Shown here: positions 6,190-6,191 of the stretch, piece after piece
Position numbering within the stretch: the first letter of the stretch is position 1
How the letters are laid out: every line of letters starts with the position of its first letter
The notes under the pieces: generated by a model
Seen by the model: only the letters and a program-made list of their open reading frames with translations
The model's database searches: none
What the model was told of the DNA's origin: nothing
Position numbers and translations under genes: made by a program
Assembly: GCA_023428205.1 (NCBI GenBank)
Contig: JAEYZB010000165.1
Location: 1 to 6,191, forward strand
Length of the DNA stretch: 6,191 nt
Source: Bacteroidota bacterium
GTDB lineage: Bacteria; Bacteroidota; Bacteroidia; Chitinophagales; LD1
Direction: 5' to 3'

Positions 6190-6191
6190 TC

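Overview
The window looks like a chromosomal segment of a member of the Bacteroidota. The housekeeping genes (coaD, an AguB-type amidohydrolase, a peptide-type ABC ATPase) have the style of that phylum. Start codons lie behind A-rich leaders without clear Shine-Dalgarno sequences. The best promoter candidate, upstream of coaD, fits the Bacteroidota pattern TTTG-N19-TAnnTTTG with one mismatch. No genus can be named from what is visible.

Layout, left to right. (1) Positions 1-531, + strand: the C-terminal part of an oligopeptide/dipeptide-type ABC transporter ATPase, cut by the window edge. (2) 629-1270, +: a stand-alone, very AT-rich HNH-family nuclease gene, followed by a strong hairpin-plus-T terminator. 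(3) 1309-1476: an AT-rich gap that probably holds the promoter of the next cluster. (4) 1477-3784, +: three tightly packed genes with 11-nt gaps. They encode an acidic protein I do not recognise, a short divergent member of the agmatine/peptidylarginine deiminase (guanidine-modifying) family, and a histidine-phosphatase (phosphoglycerate-mutase-like) protein. (5) 3853-4728, +: N-carbamoylputrescine amidohydrolase (aguB-like). (6) 4788-6139, -: a two-gene unit facing aguB, made of coaD and a secreted protein of unknown function joined by a 4-nt ATGA overlap.

How the genes may work together. The classical AguA/AguB route turns agmatine into N-carbamoylputrescine and then putrescine. The deiminase-family gene and the aguB-like gene lie about 900 bp apart on the same strand, so a polyamine link is possible. 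However, the deiminase is short, has altered active-site surroundings, and is co-transcribed with an unknown protein and a phosphatase rather than directly with aguB. I therefore treat the three-gene cassette (unknown, deiminase-like, histidine phosphatase) as the most interesting part of the window. It could be a small accessory pathway acting on a guanidine-containing substrate, but no function is proven by the sequence. Nothing here resembles a CRISPR array, rRNA, tRNA, insertion sequence or transposase.
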